In this document: one piece after another, positions 1-6,252 of the stretch
How the letters are laid out: the number at the start of each line of letters is the position of its first letter
How positions within the stretch are numbered: position 1 is the first letter of the stretch
From: DASPPM01 sp035604475
GTDB taxonomy: Bacteria > Pseudomonadota > Alphaproteobacteria > JACZXZ01
DNA length: 11,209 bases
Direction: 5' to 3'
Assembly (NCBI GenBank): GCA_035604475.1
Contig: DATNIJ010000080.1
Coordinates: 1 to 11,209 of the forward strand
Notes under the pieces: generated by a model
Database searches by the model: none
The model's input: the letters and a program-made list of their open reading frames with translations, nothing else
What the model was told of the DNA's origin: nothing
Translations under genes and position numbers: made by a program

Positions 1-676
1 CAGGTGCCGCCTCGAGGATCAAGGCGCCGGCCTTCATCACCAGCACGCGGTCGGAGATCTTGAGCGCCTCGCGCACGTTCTGCTCGACGAGGAGGATCGA
101 CATGCCCTGCCGCTCCTTGAGCGCGCGGATCGGCTCGAGCAGATCCTGGAACAGCTTGGGCGCCAGCCCGATCGAGGGCTCGTCCATGAGAAGGCAGCGC
201 GGCCGGTTGAGAAGCGCCCTGCCGATCGACACCATCTGCTGCTGCCCGCCCGAGAGCAGCCCGGCGCGGCGGCGGTAGAAGGTGCCGACCTGCGGCAGCG
301 CCGTCATCACCCACTCCAGGCGCTCCGCGCGCTCCCCGCCCGGCACCCCTGCCGCCCACATGCCCATGGCGAAGATCTCCGCGACCGTGAGACCGGGAAA
401 GACGCCGCGTCCCTCGGGCATGAGGGAGACCCCGGCAGCCGTCATCTCGCGCGGCAGCGGCTCCGCGACAGCGCGGCCGTCCAGCAGAATCCGCCCGCTC
501 GCGCGCCGCACCAGGCCATAGAGGGTCTTGAGCAGCGTCGACTTGCCGGCGCCGTTGTGGCCGATGAGGCACAAAACCTCGCCCGCGCGCAGCTCCATAT
601 CGATGCCGTGGAGGACCGGCTTGCCGCCGTAGCCGACGAAGAGGCCCTCGGTCGCGAAGACGGCCGGCCCGCTCAC
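1..676 (-). CDS. livF: LivF-type ABC transporter ATP-binding protein (3' end cut by window)
   Basis: One of two cytoplasmic ATPases of a branched-chain-amino-acid-type (HAAT) importer; it hydrolyses ATP to drive transport through LivH/LivM. 225 complete codons are present, so only about 10-15 C-terminal residues should be missing for this 230-240-residue family. Visible motifs: Walker A GHNGAGKST (residues 39-47), a family-typical MPEGRGVFPGLTV segment (86-98), the ABC signature LSGGQQQ (142-148), Walker B CLLMDE (161-166), the D-loop segment PSIGLAP (167-173) and LLVEQN (195-200). The Gln in place of the H-loop His is usual for LivF. The start is a GTG at 674-676 whose last bases form the TGA stop of livG (GTGA overlap), implying translational coupling. 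The next methionine in frame (residue 27) lies just before Walker A and would remove the first beta strands, so GTG is preferred. Confidence 0.93.
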   Translation of the reverse strand, partial: MSGPAVFATEGLFVGYGGKPVLHGIDMELRAGEVLCLIGHNGAGKSTLLKTLYGLVRRASGRILLDGRAVAEPLPREMTAAGVSLMPEGRGVFPGLTVAEIFAMGMWAAGVPGGERAERLEWVMTALPQVGTFYRRRAGLLSGGQQQMVSIGRALLNRPRCLLMDEPSIGLAPKLFQDLLEPIRALKERQGMSILLVEQNVREALKISDRVLVMKAGALILEAAP

Positions 677-1431
677 GCCGCATGCTCCCCGAAATAGAGG
701 TTGGCCAGGTGCGGGTCCGCGAGGATGGCCTTGGGCTCGCCGTCCGCGATCAGCCGTCCGGAATCGAGGAAGACGATGCGGTCCGAGATGCGCTGCACGA
801 TGTCGAAATTATGCTCGATGATGCACACCGTGACCCCCTCGCGCGCCTTGGCGCGCAGGAGCTCGAGGAAGCGGTCGTAGGAACGCAGATCGAGCCCCGA
901 GGCGGGCTCGTCGAGGAGCCAGAGCTCCGCATCCGTCGCCATGATGCGGGCGAGGCTCAGGAACTTGCGCTCGGCATAGGCGAGGTCGATCGCGCGCACC
1001 CGCGCCCTGTCGGAAAGCCCGGTCGCCTCGAGGATCGCAGCCGCGCGGGCGCTCTTCGCGCGCCGCTCGCGCCGCCCGCCCGGCTGCCACAGCCACGAGC
1101 TCCGCTCCATCACGCTGAGCACGTTGTCCTCGACCGACATGTGGGTGAAGAGACGCAGGTCCTGGAACGTGCGCGCGATGCCGAGTCGTGCGATCGCCCA
1201 ATGCGGCATGCCCCTGAGCGAGCGGCCTTTCCACAGCACCTCGCCCGCATCGGGCGCCAAATATCCCGTGATGAGGTTGAAGAGCGTCGTCTTGCCGGCC
1301 CCGTTGGGACCCACGAGCGTGGTGATGACGCCGGCCTCGAGCGCCATCGTCACCTCGTTTATGGCAAGCAGGCCGCCGAAGCGCCGGCTCAGGCCGCGGA
1401 TATCGAGAAGTGCGGGTACTGCCGCGCTCAC
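673..1431 (-). CDS. livG: LivG-type ABC transporter ATP-binding protein
   Basis: Second cytoplasmic ATPase of the HAAT importer, 252 residues, normal length. Walker A is GPNGAGKTT (41-49), the LivG-typical GIARTFQDLRLF lies at 84-95, Walker B ending WLLDEP is at 171-176, the D-loop ASGLD at 177-181 and the H-loop His is H207 in IIEHNF. The C-terminal motif DGEPKAIL (230-237) is the usual LivG ending region. The signature motif is unusual: LAYAERKFLSLAR (150-162) instead of the common LSYGQQR-type sequence, so the Gly and first Gln of LSGGQ are Ala and Glu. The start is GTG at 1429-1431, overlapping the TGA of livM (GTGA). An open frame continues upstream through livM, but its composition there is that of a shadow frame, and the homologous N-terminus (LLDIRGLSRRFGGLLAI) begins at residue 8. 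LivG rather than LivF, based on the TFQ segment and the H-loop His. Confidence 0.94.
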   Translation of the reverse strand: MSAAVPALLDIRGLSRRFGGLLAINEVTMALEAGVITTLVGPNGAGKTTLFNLITGYLAPDAGEVLWKGRSLRGMPHWAIARLGIARTFQDLRLFTHMSVEDNVLSVMERSSWLWQPGGRRERRAKSARAAAILEATGLSDRARVRAIDLAYAERKFLSLARIMATDAELWLLDEPASGLDLRSYDRFLELLRAKAREGVTVCIIEHNFDIVQRISDRIVFLDSGRLIADGEPKAILADPHLANLYFGEHAA

Positions 1432-2312
1432 TTGCGTTCCCCGAGGCTGCGGGCGCCGACGAGCCCGCCGGGCCGGAAGATCATCAGGACGACCATGGCC
1501 AGCCCGTAGATCATCTGCTGGATCGAGCCGATCTCGGTGTGCGGCAGGAACGAGAGGTAGCTCAGCCCCGCGGGCAGGAGTAGGAGCAGCACCGTGCCGA
1601 TGATGGGCCCGAGGACGGTCCCGGTACCCCCGATGATCACCATCGCCATCAAAAGGATGGAGGTGTCGAGCCCGAAGCTCTCGACGTTGATGAAGCTGAG
1701 ATAGAAGGCGTAGAGCGCGCCCCCGAGGGCGCAAAGCGCCGAGGAGACCACGACCGCGAGCGTCTTGATGAGCGCCACGTTCTTGCCGTAGGCGGCGGCG
1801 GCCGACTCGCTGTCGCGGATCGCGGTCAAGCTGCGGCCGAAGCTCGAGCGCACGAGCGCATAGGTGACGGCGATGACGAGTGACAAGCACGCCAAGGCCA
1901 AGGCGAGGAAGGCGTAGGGATCGGAGATGGGGACGCCGAAGAGCTCGGCGGGCGGGATGCCGATCACGCCGCCGATGCCGCCCGTCACCGATTTCCACTC
2001 CGCGAACACGGTCGTGCCGAGCACCTGAAGGCCGAGCGAGGCGGCGACGAAATATACCTCGCGCACGCGGAGTGCCGGGAGGGCCAACGCCAGGGAGAGG
2101 AGCGAGGCCACGAGTGCCGCCGCGGACACGGTCAGGAAGAAATCGCCCGTGACGTGCATCGCGATCCACGCCGCCGTGTAGGCGCCGACGCCGAAGAAAA
2201 GCGCGTGTGCCAAGGAGAAGATGCCGGCGTATCCCATGATGAAGTTGAGCGTGATCGCCAGGATCGCGTTGATGGCGATCAGCGTCGCCAGATTCGTCGC
2301 ATAGGCGATCAT
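1428..2312 (-). CDS. livM: LivM-type ABC transporter permease
   Basis: Inner-membrane permease of the HAAT importer, pairing with LivH to form the translocation pore. 294 residues, mostly hydrophobic helices. The N-terminal segment has the family hallmark NFIMGYAGIFSLAHALFFGVGAYTAA-like helix (residues 23-48; typical form LGYTGQLSLGHAAFFGIGAY). The cytoplasmic loop contacting the ATPase is recognisable from about 205-230 onward, followed by AMVIIGGTGTVLGPIIG, the EAA-like coupling region. The C-terminus ends in the typical MIFRPGGLVGARSLGERK. The N-terminus is a little shorter than in many LivM proteins (about 320 residues), which often carry an extra helix, but no better upstream start is seen. 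It begins 12 bp after livH, with a GAGAG-like ribosome site in the gap, and its stop overlaps the livG start. Confidence 0.93.
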   Translation of the reverse strand: MIAYATNLATLIAINAILAITLNFIMGYAGIFSLAHALFFGVGAYTAAWIAMHVTGDFFLTVSAAALVASLLSLALALPALRVREVYFVAASLGLQVLGTTVFAEWKSVTGGIGGVIGIPPAELFGVPISDPYAFLALALACLSLVIAVTYALVRSSFGRSLTAIRDSESAAAAYGKNVALIKTLAVVVSSALCALGGALYAFYLSFINVESFGLDTSILLMAMVIIGGTGTVLGPIIGTVLLLLLPAGLSYLSFLPHTEIGSIQQMIYGLAMVVLMIFRPGGLVGARSLGERK

Positions 2313-2324
2313 GGCTCTCGGCCG

Positions 2325-3209
2325 CTACTGGGTCGCGACCCGTCCGAAGAAGCCGGCCGGGCGGAAGACGATGAAGAGGAAGAGCACGACGAAGGTGACC
2401 GCCTCGCTCCATTGAGGATCGAGCTGCCAAAGCGCCAGATTCTCGGCGAGGCCGAGGAGGAGGCCGCCGCACGCGGCACCGCGCAGGCTGCCCACCCCGC
2501 CGACGATGGTGGCGGCCAGGCTGATAAGCATCACGTGGTTGCCGAGTGCCGGGCTCAGGCCCGCGGTAGCACCCGTGAGCAAGGCGCCCGGGACGACGAG
2601 AAGGGAGCCGAGCGCAAAGGCGTAGGACGAGAGCCGCCTAGGGTCGAGGCCGAATACGCGAACGAGATCGGGATTTTCGGAAAGTGCGCGCAACGCCATG
2701 CCGACGTGCGTGCGCGTGAGGAAGAAGTGCAGACCGACGAAGCAGACGACGGCAGCCAGCACCGAGATGGCCGCGGTCGGCGGCGCATAAAGCCCGGGTG
2801 CAAGCTCGACGCTGCGGCTGAGCGGGGAAGAGATCGAGACGAATCCGCGTCCGAACGCGGTGCCCACGAGGTTTTGCACCACGATGGTGATGCCGAAGGA
2901 GGCGACGAAGACCGTGAAGAACGAGCCCTCGTGGCGCTGGATCGGCGCATAGACGAAGCGGTCGACGAGCACGCCGAAAATGCCGGCGCCCGCCGTGGCG
3001 GCGGCAAGGGCTGCGATCCACGGCGCGCCGGCCACGCTGTAGAGCTCGTAGAACACGTAGCCGGCGAGCGTGAAGGTGGCACCGTGCGCTACGTGAAAGA
3101 TGCGCGTCGAACCGAAGATCAGGGAGAAGCCGACCGCGGTGAGGGCGTAAAGCGCCCCCACCTGGATGCCGTTGACGAGGAGCTGCAGGAAGAGCATCGG
3201 CGGCGGCAC
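2325..3209 (-). CDS. livH: LivH-type ABC transporter permease
   Basis: First inner-membrane permease of the HAAT importer. 294 residues from a GTG at 3207-3209, or 290 from the ATG at 3195-3197. Hallmarks: LLVNGIQVGALYALTAVGFSLIFG near the N-terminus (typical LINGLVLGSLYALIALGLTLIFG), followed by FHVAHGATFTLAGYV (usual form NFAHG). Towards the C-terminus the coupling segment ISLAATIVGGVGSLRGAACGGLLLG is present, and the protein ends VLFLFIVFRPAGFFGRVATQ-like, as expected. The GTG has a GAGGCAGG ribosome site immediately upstream, almost too close; the internal ATG lies 12 nt downstream of the same AGG. The true start is therefore open between the two. It lies 28 bp downstream of the binding-protein gene and 12 bp upstream of livM, so it is clearly in the same operon. 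Confidence 0.92.
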   Translation of the reverse strand: MPPPMLFLQLLVNGIQVGALYALTAVGFSLIFGSTRIFHVAHGATFTLAGYVFYELYSVAGAPWIAALAAATAGAGIFGVLVDRFVYAPIQRHEGSFFTVFVASFGITIVVQNLVGTAFGRGFVSISSPLSRSVELAPGLYAPPTAAISVLAAVVCFVGLHFFLTRTHVGMALRALSENPDLVRVFGLDPRRLSSYAFALGSLLVVPGALLTGATAGLSPALGNHVMLISLAATIVGGVGSLRGAACGGLLLGLAENLALWQLDPQWSEAVTFVVLFLFIVFRPAGFFGRVATQ

Positions 3210-3237
3210 CCTGCCTCGACGGTCAGCGCTTCTTCAC

Positions 3238-4359
3238 TCAATGCACGATATGGCCGTCCTTGCCGTCGACCTCGTTGATCTGCATCGGCATGATCACGGA
3301 GCCGTTCGCCTGGAACTCCGTCTTGCCGCCGACGAGGTTGAAGGTTCCGACGGCCTTGCGCTCCTTGAGCAGGTTTTCACCGGTGATGGCCTCGCCTTTC
3401 TTCTCGAGCCCCTGCGCGAGTATGGCGAAGAGCATCACGGCGTTGTAGTAGTTGGCGGCGTAGTAGTTCGGGGCCTTGCCGTACTTTGCCTTGAATTCCG
3501 TGACGAAGCGCTTGGTCACGGGGTCGTTCGACTCCCAGTCCATCCGCTGCGAGGTGTAGAGCGCGCCCTTGGCCTCCGGCTCCTGTTTGATCGCCGGAAT
3601 GTCGAATCCGGAGTAGCTGACGATCAGCTGCGAGACGCCGTTGTCGCGGAACTGCTTGATGATCTGCGACTGCTGCGCGCCGAAGGAGGCTATGTAGATC
3701 ACCTCGGGCTTCGCCTCGCGCGCCCGCGCGGCGATGCCGGCGAACTGCTCCGCATCGCGCGGGATCTTGAGCGCGCCGGCGAGCTCGCCGCCCACCTTGG
3801 GCAGCTCCGTTTGGAGCTCCTTGAGGATGGCGTCGCCGAGCGGATCGTCGACGTAGACAAGGACGAAGCGCTTCAGCTTCCGCTCGCTGACGAGGTAGGG
3901 CACCATCGCGCGCACCTCGTAGTTGGCAAGCGGGATGACGTTCCAGAAATAATCGCCGAGCTCGGCCAAGTCCGGGCCCACGCCGCCGCCGTTGACCGCC
4001 ACCGTCTTCGAGCGCTCGGCGACGGGTGCGATCGCCTTGGAGACGCTGGTAAAGGCCGAGAGCATGTAGGGCACGCGCACCACGCTCACGAGCTTGTTGG
4101 CGGCCACCACGCCCGGCTGCGGCAGCGCCTGGCTGTCCTCGTAGTCCATGACGAGCGTCTTGGACAGCATGTGATCGGCGTTGACGTCGGCAATCGCCAG
4201 GTTGGCGCCCTGCGAGAAGATATCGCCGTACTGGGCATTGGGCCCGCTCAAGGGCAGGTCGGCGCCGATCGTGATGTCGTCCGCCGAGGCGGCAGCCGCC
4301 GCAAAAGCCGCGATCGCTGCCGCGGCAAAGCCGGCGAGGGCTCGTGATCTTGTGAGCAT
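3238..4359 (-). CDS. Periplasmic Liv/HAAT-type substrate-binding protein
   Basis: Captures the substrate in the periplasm and delivers it to LivH/LivM; type I periplasmic-binding fold (Peripla_BP_6). 373 residues from the ATG at 4357-4359. Residues 1-26 are a Sec signal peptide: basic MLTRSR, an Ala-rich core and an ASA cleavage site before DDITIG. No lipobox Cys, so a soluble periplasmic protein. The mature N-terminus DITIGADLPLSGPNAQYGD is the family hallmark (usual form IKIGVVGPLSGPNAAYG). Further family segments are the NGGGVGPDLAELGDYFWNV region (about 130-150, usual form R..psd...g) and NYYAANYYNAVMLFAILAQGL around 305-325. An AGGGAGA ribosome site sits 4 nt upstream. An in-frame ATG 31 codons upstream would bury the signal peptide and overlap the promoter region, so it is rejected. 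First gene of the transporter operon. The ligand cannot be predicted; the catabolic neighbours suggest a carboxylic acid rather than Leu/Ile/Val. The symbol livK is avoided for that reason. Confidence 0.92.
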   Translation of the reverse strand: MLTRSRALAGFAAAAIAAFAAAAASADDITIGADLPLSGPNAQYGDIFSQGANLAIADVNADHMLSKTLVMDYEDSQALPQPGVVAANKLVSVVRVPYMLSAFTSVSKAIAPVAERSKTVAVNGGGVGPDLAELGDYFWNVIPLANYEVRAMVPYLVSERKLKRFVLVYVDDPLGDAILKELQTELPKVGGELAGALKIPRDAEQFAGIAARAREAKPEVIYIASFGAQQSQIIKQFRDNGVSQLIVSYSGFDIPAIKQEPEAKGALYTSQRMDWESNDPVTKRFVTEFKAKYGKAPNYYAANYYNAVMLFAILAQGLEKKGEAITGENLLKERKAVGTFNLVGGKTEFQANGSVIMPMQINEVDGKDGHIVH

Positions 4360-4363
4360 GGAG

Positions 4364-4370
4364 GTCTCCC
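4364..4370 (-). promoter_or_regulatory. Ribosome binding site of the binding-protein gene
   Basis: On the minus strand AGGGAGA lies 4 nt before the ATG at 4357-4359. It decides the start of the binding-protein gene at the signal peptide, rather than at the ATG 93 bp further upstream. Confidence 0.75.
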
Positions 4371-4423
4371 TAAGGCTTTTCTGTTCTCGCGTGTGCGCCA
4401 CGCGATGCGCTTTATCCTGAGCG

Positions 4424-4452
4424 AGTATCGGCAGATTGGCCGGCCAAGGCAA
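4424..4452 (-). promoter_or_regulatory. Candidate sigma70-type promoter of the transporter operon
   Basis: Read on the minus strand: TTGCCT (4447-4452, 4 of 6 matches to TTGACA), a 17-nt spacer, then GATACT (4424-4429, 4 of 6 matches to TATAAT). Transcription would start near 4417, giving a leader of roughly 60 nt before the ATG of the binding-protein gene. Spacing is ideal but both hexamers are imperfect, so this is a prediction only. Confidence 0.42.
4436..4447. promoter_or_regulatory. 12-bp perfect palindrome, possible operator
   Basis: TTGGCCGGCCAA reads the same on both strands. It lies in the divergent intergenic region and falls in the spacer between the candidate -35 and -10 hexamers of the transporter promoter, the classical place for a repressor operator. 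No regulator gene is present in the window, so which protein would bind is unknown. Short GC-rich palindromes also occur by chance in such DNA. Confidence 0.4.
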
Positions 4453-4496
4453 TATAAAGTCGAGCGGAGAGCCGTCGCAACCGCAAGGAAGTCGCT

Positions 4497-4525
4497 CTTC
4501 CTGGGCCCCTTGTCCGAGGTAGAAT
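4497..4525 (+). promoter_or_regulatory. Weak candidate promoter facing the catabolic genes
   Basis: TAGAAT at 4520-4525 matches the -10 consensus at 5 of 6 positions. The hexamer 17 nt upstream, CTTCCT (4497-4502), is a poor -35, so activation by a regulator or another sigma factor would be needed. The leader to the ATG at 4606 would be about 74 nt. Low confidence. Confidence 0.25.
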
Positions 4526-4605
4526 GGGCGCTGACGGTGATTGCGGCGACGCCGCTCGGCCCGGTCTCGACCGCCGACGGCCGATCAAAGCTGGAGGAGA
4601 GCGCC

Positions 4606-5208
4606 ATGAAGGAGATAGCGAGCGGCATTTACACCTGGTCCAAATTCTCCGAGCCGCACGGCTACGATTTCAACGGCCACCTCGTCCGCCACGCGAGCGG
4701 CAATATCTGCATCGACCCGGTCGAGCCGAGTGCGGCGGACCTCGCGGAGATCAAGCGCTTAGGCGTCGCCCGCATCGTCCTTACCAACCGCAACCATTCG
4801 CGCGCCGCCAAGGTAGTGCGCACCGCGACGGGAGCGCCCGTCGCCATTCATCCGGCGGATGCGCCCCATGCCAAGAGCCAAGGGACCGTCATCGACGAGG
4901 AGCTCGCCGTGGGTCAGAAGATAGGCCCCCTCACCGTGGTGGCGGCGGCGGGAAAATCGCCCGGCGAGGTGGCGCTTCATTGGCCCGAGCGGCGCCTCCT
5001 GATCGTGGGAGACGCGGTCGTCGGCAATCCACCGGGGAAGTGCGGGCTCCTCCGCGAGCAAGTGATGGACGACCCCGCGGCGCTGCGCCGAAGCGTGGCC
5101 AAGCTGCTCAAGCTCGACTTCGACACCATGCTCATGGGCGACGGCGTCACGATCCTCGTGGGCGCCAAGGCGCGCCTCAAGGAGCTGGTGGCGAGCTTCA
5201 CCCCCTGA
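4606..5208 (+). CDS. Metallo-beta-lactamase-fold protein with substituted metal ligands
   Basis: 200 residues, single small domain, no signal peptide, so cytoplasmic. The order of elements follows the MBL fold: an N-terminal strand pair (IASGIYTWS), NGHLVRHASGNICIDP (23-38, usual form N.y.i.....vliD), the strand ARIVLTNRNH (55-64), then GKSPGEVALHWPERRLLIVGDAV (116-138, usual form GHTPG......fvGD) and LMGDG (176-180, usual form PGHG). At each usual metal position the ligand seems changed: the HxHxDH motif after T60 reads NRNHSR, the GHxPG His is K117, and the final GHG His is D179; only D136 of GD remains. It is therefore probably not a classical zinc hydrolase and may be a pseudoenzyme or use different chemistry. 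The start is supported by GGAGGAG at 4593-4599, 6 nt upstream; an ATG at 4393 in the same frame would run through the promoter region and is rejected. It is the first gene of the rightward set, 72 bp before the DHDPS-family gene. The substrate is unknown. Confidence 0.85.
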   Translation: MKEIASGIYTWSKFSEPHGYDFNGHLVRHASGNICIDPVEPSAADLAEIKRLGVARIVLTNRNHSRAAKVVRTATGAPVAIHPADAPHAKSQGTVIDEELAVGQKIGPLTVVAAAGKSPGEVALHWPERRLLIVGDAVVGNPPGKCGLLREQVMDDPAALRRSVAKLLKLDFDTMLMGDGVTILVGAKARLKELVASFTP

Positions 5209-5249
5209 CGGCGGCGCCGTGCATTCCCTTGACGCGCCGCAGCGGCGGG

Positions 5250-5263
5250 GCGCAAGCTTGCGC
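5250..5263. repeat. 14-bp perfect palindrome upstream of the DHDPS-family gene
   Basis: GCGCAAGCTTGCGC is fully self-complementary and sits 5 bp before the AAGGAGG ribosome site (5269-5275) of the next gene. A TTGACG hexamer at 5229-5234 resembles a -35 box, but no convincing -10 follows. It could be an operator or a chance palindrome; as RNA the loop would be too tight for a simple hairpin across the full length. Confidence 0.45.
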
Positions 5264-5280
5264 GAGACAAGGAGGGCACC

Positions 5281-6249
5281 ATGGCCCGCAGCTTCCGCGA
5301 CTACACCCCCGAAGGCGTCATCCCTGCAGCACTTCTGCCGTTCGACGAGGATTTCGCCATCGACGTTGCCTCCTACCGCAAGCATCTCCATGACCTCGCC
5401 GCCGTGCGCGGCGTCTCGGCGATCACCGTCAACGCGCATGCCACCGAGGTGCACGCGTGCACATTCGAGGAGCAGCAGGCCGTGCTCGGCCACACCATGG
5501 ACGCGATCGGCGACCGCGTGCCGGTCGTCAATGGCGTCTATGCCGACGGCAGCCATCTGGCGGCGCGCATCGCCAAGATGGCCGAACAAGGCGGAGCAGC
5601 GGCCCTTCTCGTTTTCCCGCCGCAAAGTATGGCGATGGGCGGCCAACTTCGCCCCGAGATGGCGCTCGCCCACTTCAAGACGATCGCGGCGGCAACCGAT
5701 CTGCCGATCATCCTCTTCCAGTATCCGCTTGCGGGCGGCCTCAGCTATCCTTTCGAGACGCTTCTGCGCCTCTTCGAGGAGGTGCCGCAGATCGGAGCGA
5801 TCAAGGATTGGTGCAACGATGCGATGCTGCACGAGCGCCACGTGCGCACCTTTCAGAGCCTGCGTCGTCCGGTCAACGTGCTCTCCACGCACAGCGCCTG
5901 GCTGTTGAGCTCGCTCGTCACCGGCTGCAGAGGCCTCCTCTCGGGGGCGGGAAGCGTCATCGCCGACCTCCAGGTGGCGCTCTTCGAGGCCGTGCGCGCG
6001 GGCGACCTCGCGCGCGCCCAAGGGATCAACGACCGCATCTATCCGTTAGCACAGGCCTTCTACGCGCCACCCTTCCTCGACATGCACAACCGCATGAAGG
6101 AGACGCTCGTCCTCCTCGGCCGGCTGCCCAAGGCGGTGGTGCGCCCGCCGCTCGCCAAGCTCGGCGCGGCCGAGATCGAGCGCCTCAAAGCGGCGATCGC
6201 CGCGGCGCGTCTGAGCCGCGAGGGTGCCCTCCCCGTCGCGGCGGAGTGA
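5281..6249 (+). CDS. Dihydrodipicolinate synthase (DapA/NAL superfamily) family lyase
   Basis: 322-residue (beta/alpha)8 barrel of the class I aldolase-like DHDPS/N-acetylneuraminate lyase superfamily; members add or remove pyruvate-like units, or dehydrate sugar acids, through a Schiff base. The N-terminus PEGVIPAALLPFDEDFAID and the VNGVYADGSHLAARIAKMAEQGGAAALLVFPP stretch (83-114) are typical. The Schiff-base lysine is K175 in GAIKDW. The usual GTTGE motif is replaced by AHATE (52-56), and the YNVP segment reads FQYP (146-149), so the Thr and Tyr of the DapA proton relay are not conserved. Lysine biosynthesis is therefore unlikely. An excellent AAGGAGG ribosome site lies 5 nt before the ATG. 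Only 3 bp separate its stop from the LLM oxidoreductase gene, indicating co-transcription. Position beside acyl-CoA genes suggests a catabolic lyase or hydratase-aldolase; the substrate cannot be named. Confidence 0.88.
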   Translation: MARSFRDYTPEGVIPAALLPFDEDFAIDVASYRKHLHDLAAVRGVSAITVNAHATEVHACTFEEQQAVLGHTMDAIGDRVPVVNGVYADGSHLAARIAKMAEQGGAAALLVFPPQSMAMGGQLRPEMALAHFKTIAAATDLPIILFQYPLAGGLSYPFETLLRLFEEVPQIGAIKDWCNDAMLHERHVRTFQSLRRPVNVLSTHSAWLLSSLVTGCRGLLSGAGSVIADLQVALFEAVRAGDLARAQGINDRIYPLAQAFYAPPFLDMHNRMKETLVLLGRLPKAVVRPPLAKLGAAEIERLKAAIAAARLSREGALPVAAE

Positions 6250-6252
6250 GGG

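Noticed and set aside
1432..2472. Upstream extension of the livG frame through livM to a 599-residue product, which would look like a fusion
   Set aside because: The upstream part is an out-of-frame reading of livM and livH with no homology pattern; the GTG at 1431 gives a normal-length LivG.
2154..4347. Plus-strand open frames of 374 and 393 codons opposite livH, livM and the binding-protein gene
   Set aside because: They read as Arg/Asp/Glu/His-rich mirror frames of membrane and periplasmic proteins whose family motifs are unmistakable on the minus strand.
4393..4605. In-frame ATG at 4393 giving the MBL-fold protein 71 extra residues
   Set aside because: The extension covers the divergent promoter region and has no ribosome site; GGAGGAG lies just before ATG 4606, where family-like sequence begins.
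4759..6021. Antisense open frame (420 codons) across the MBL-fold and DHDPS-family genes
   Set aside because: It spans two real genes and their gap, has low-complexity charged composition and no recognisable fold, so it is a shadow frame.
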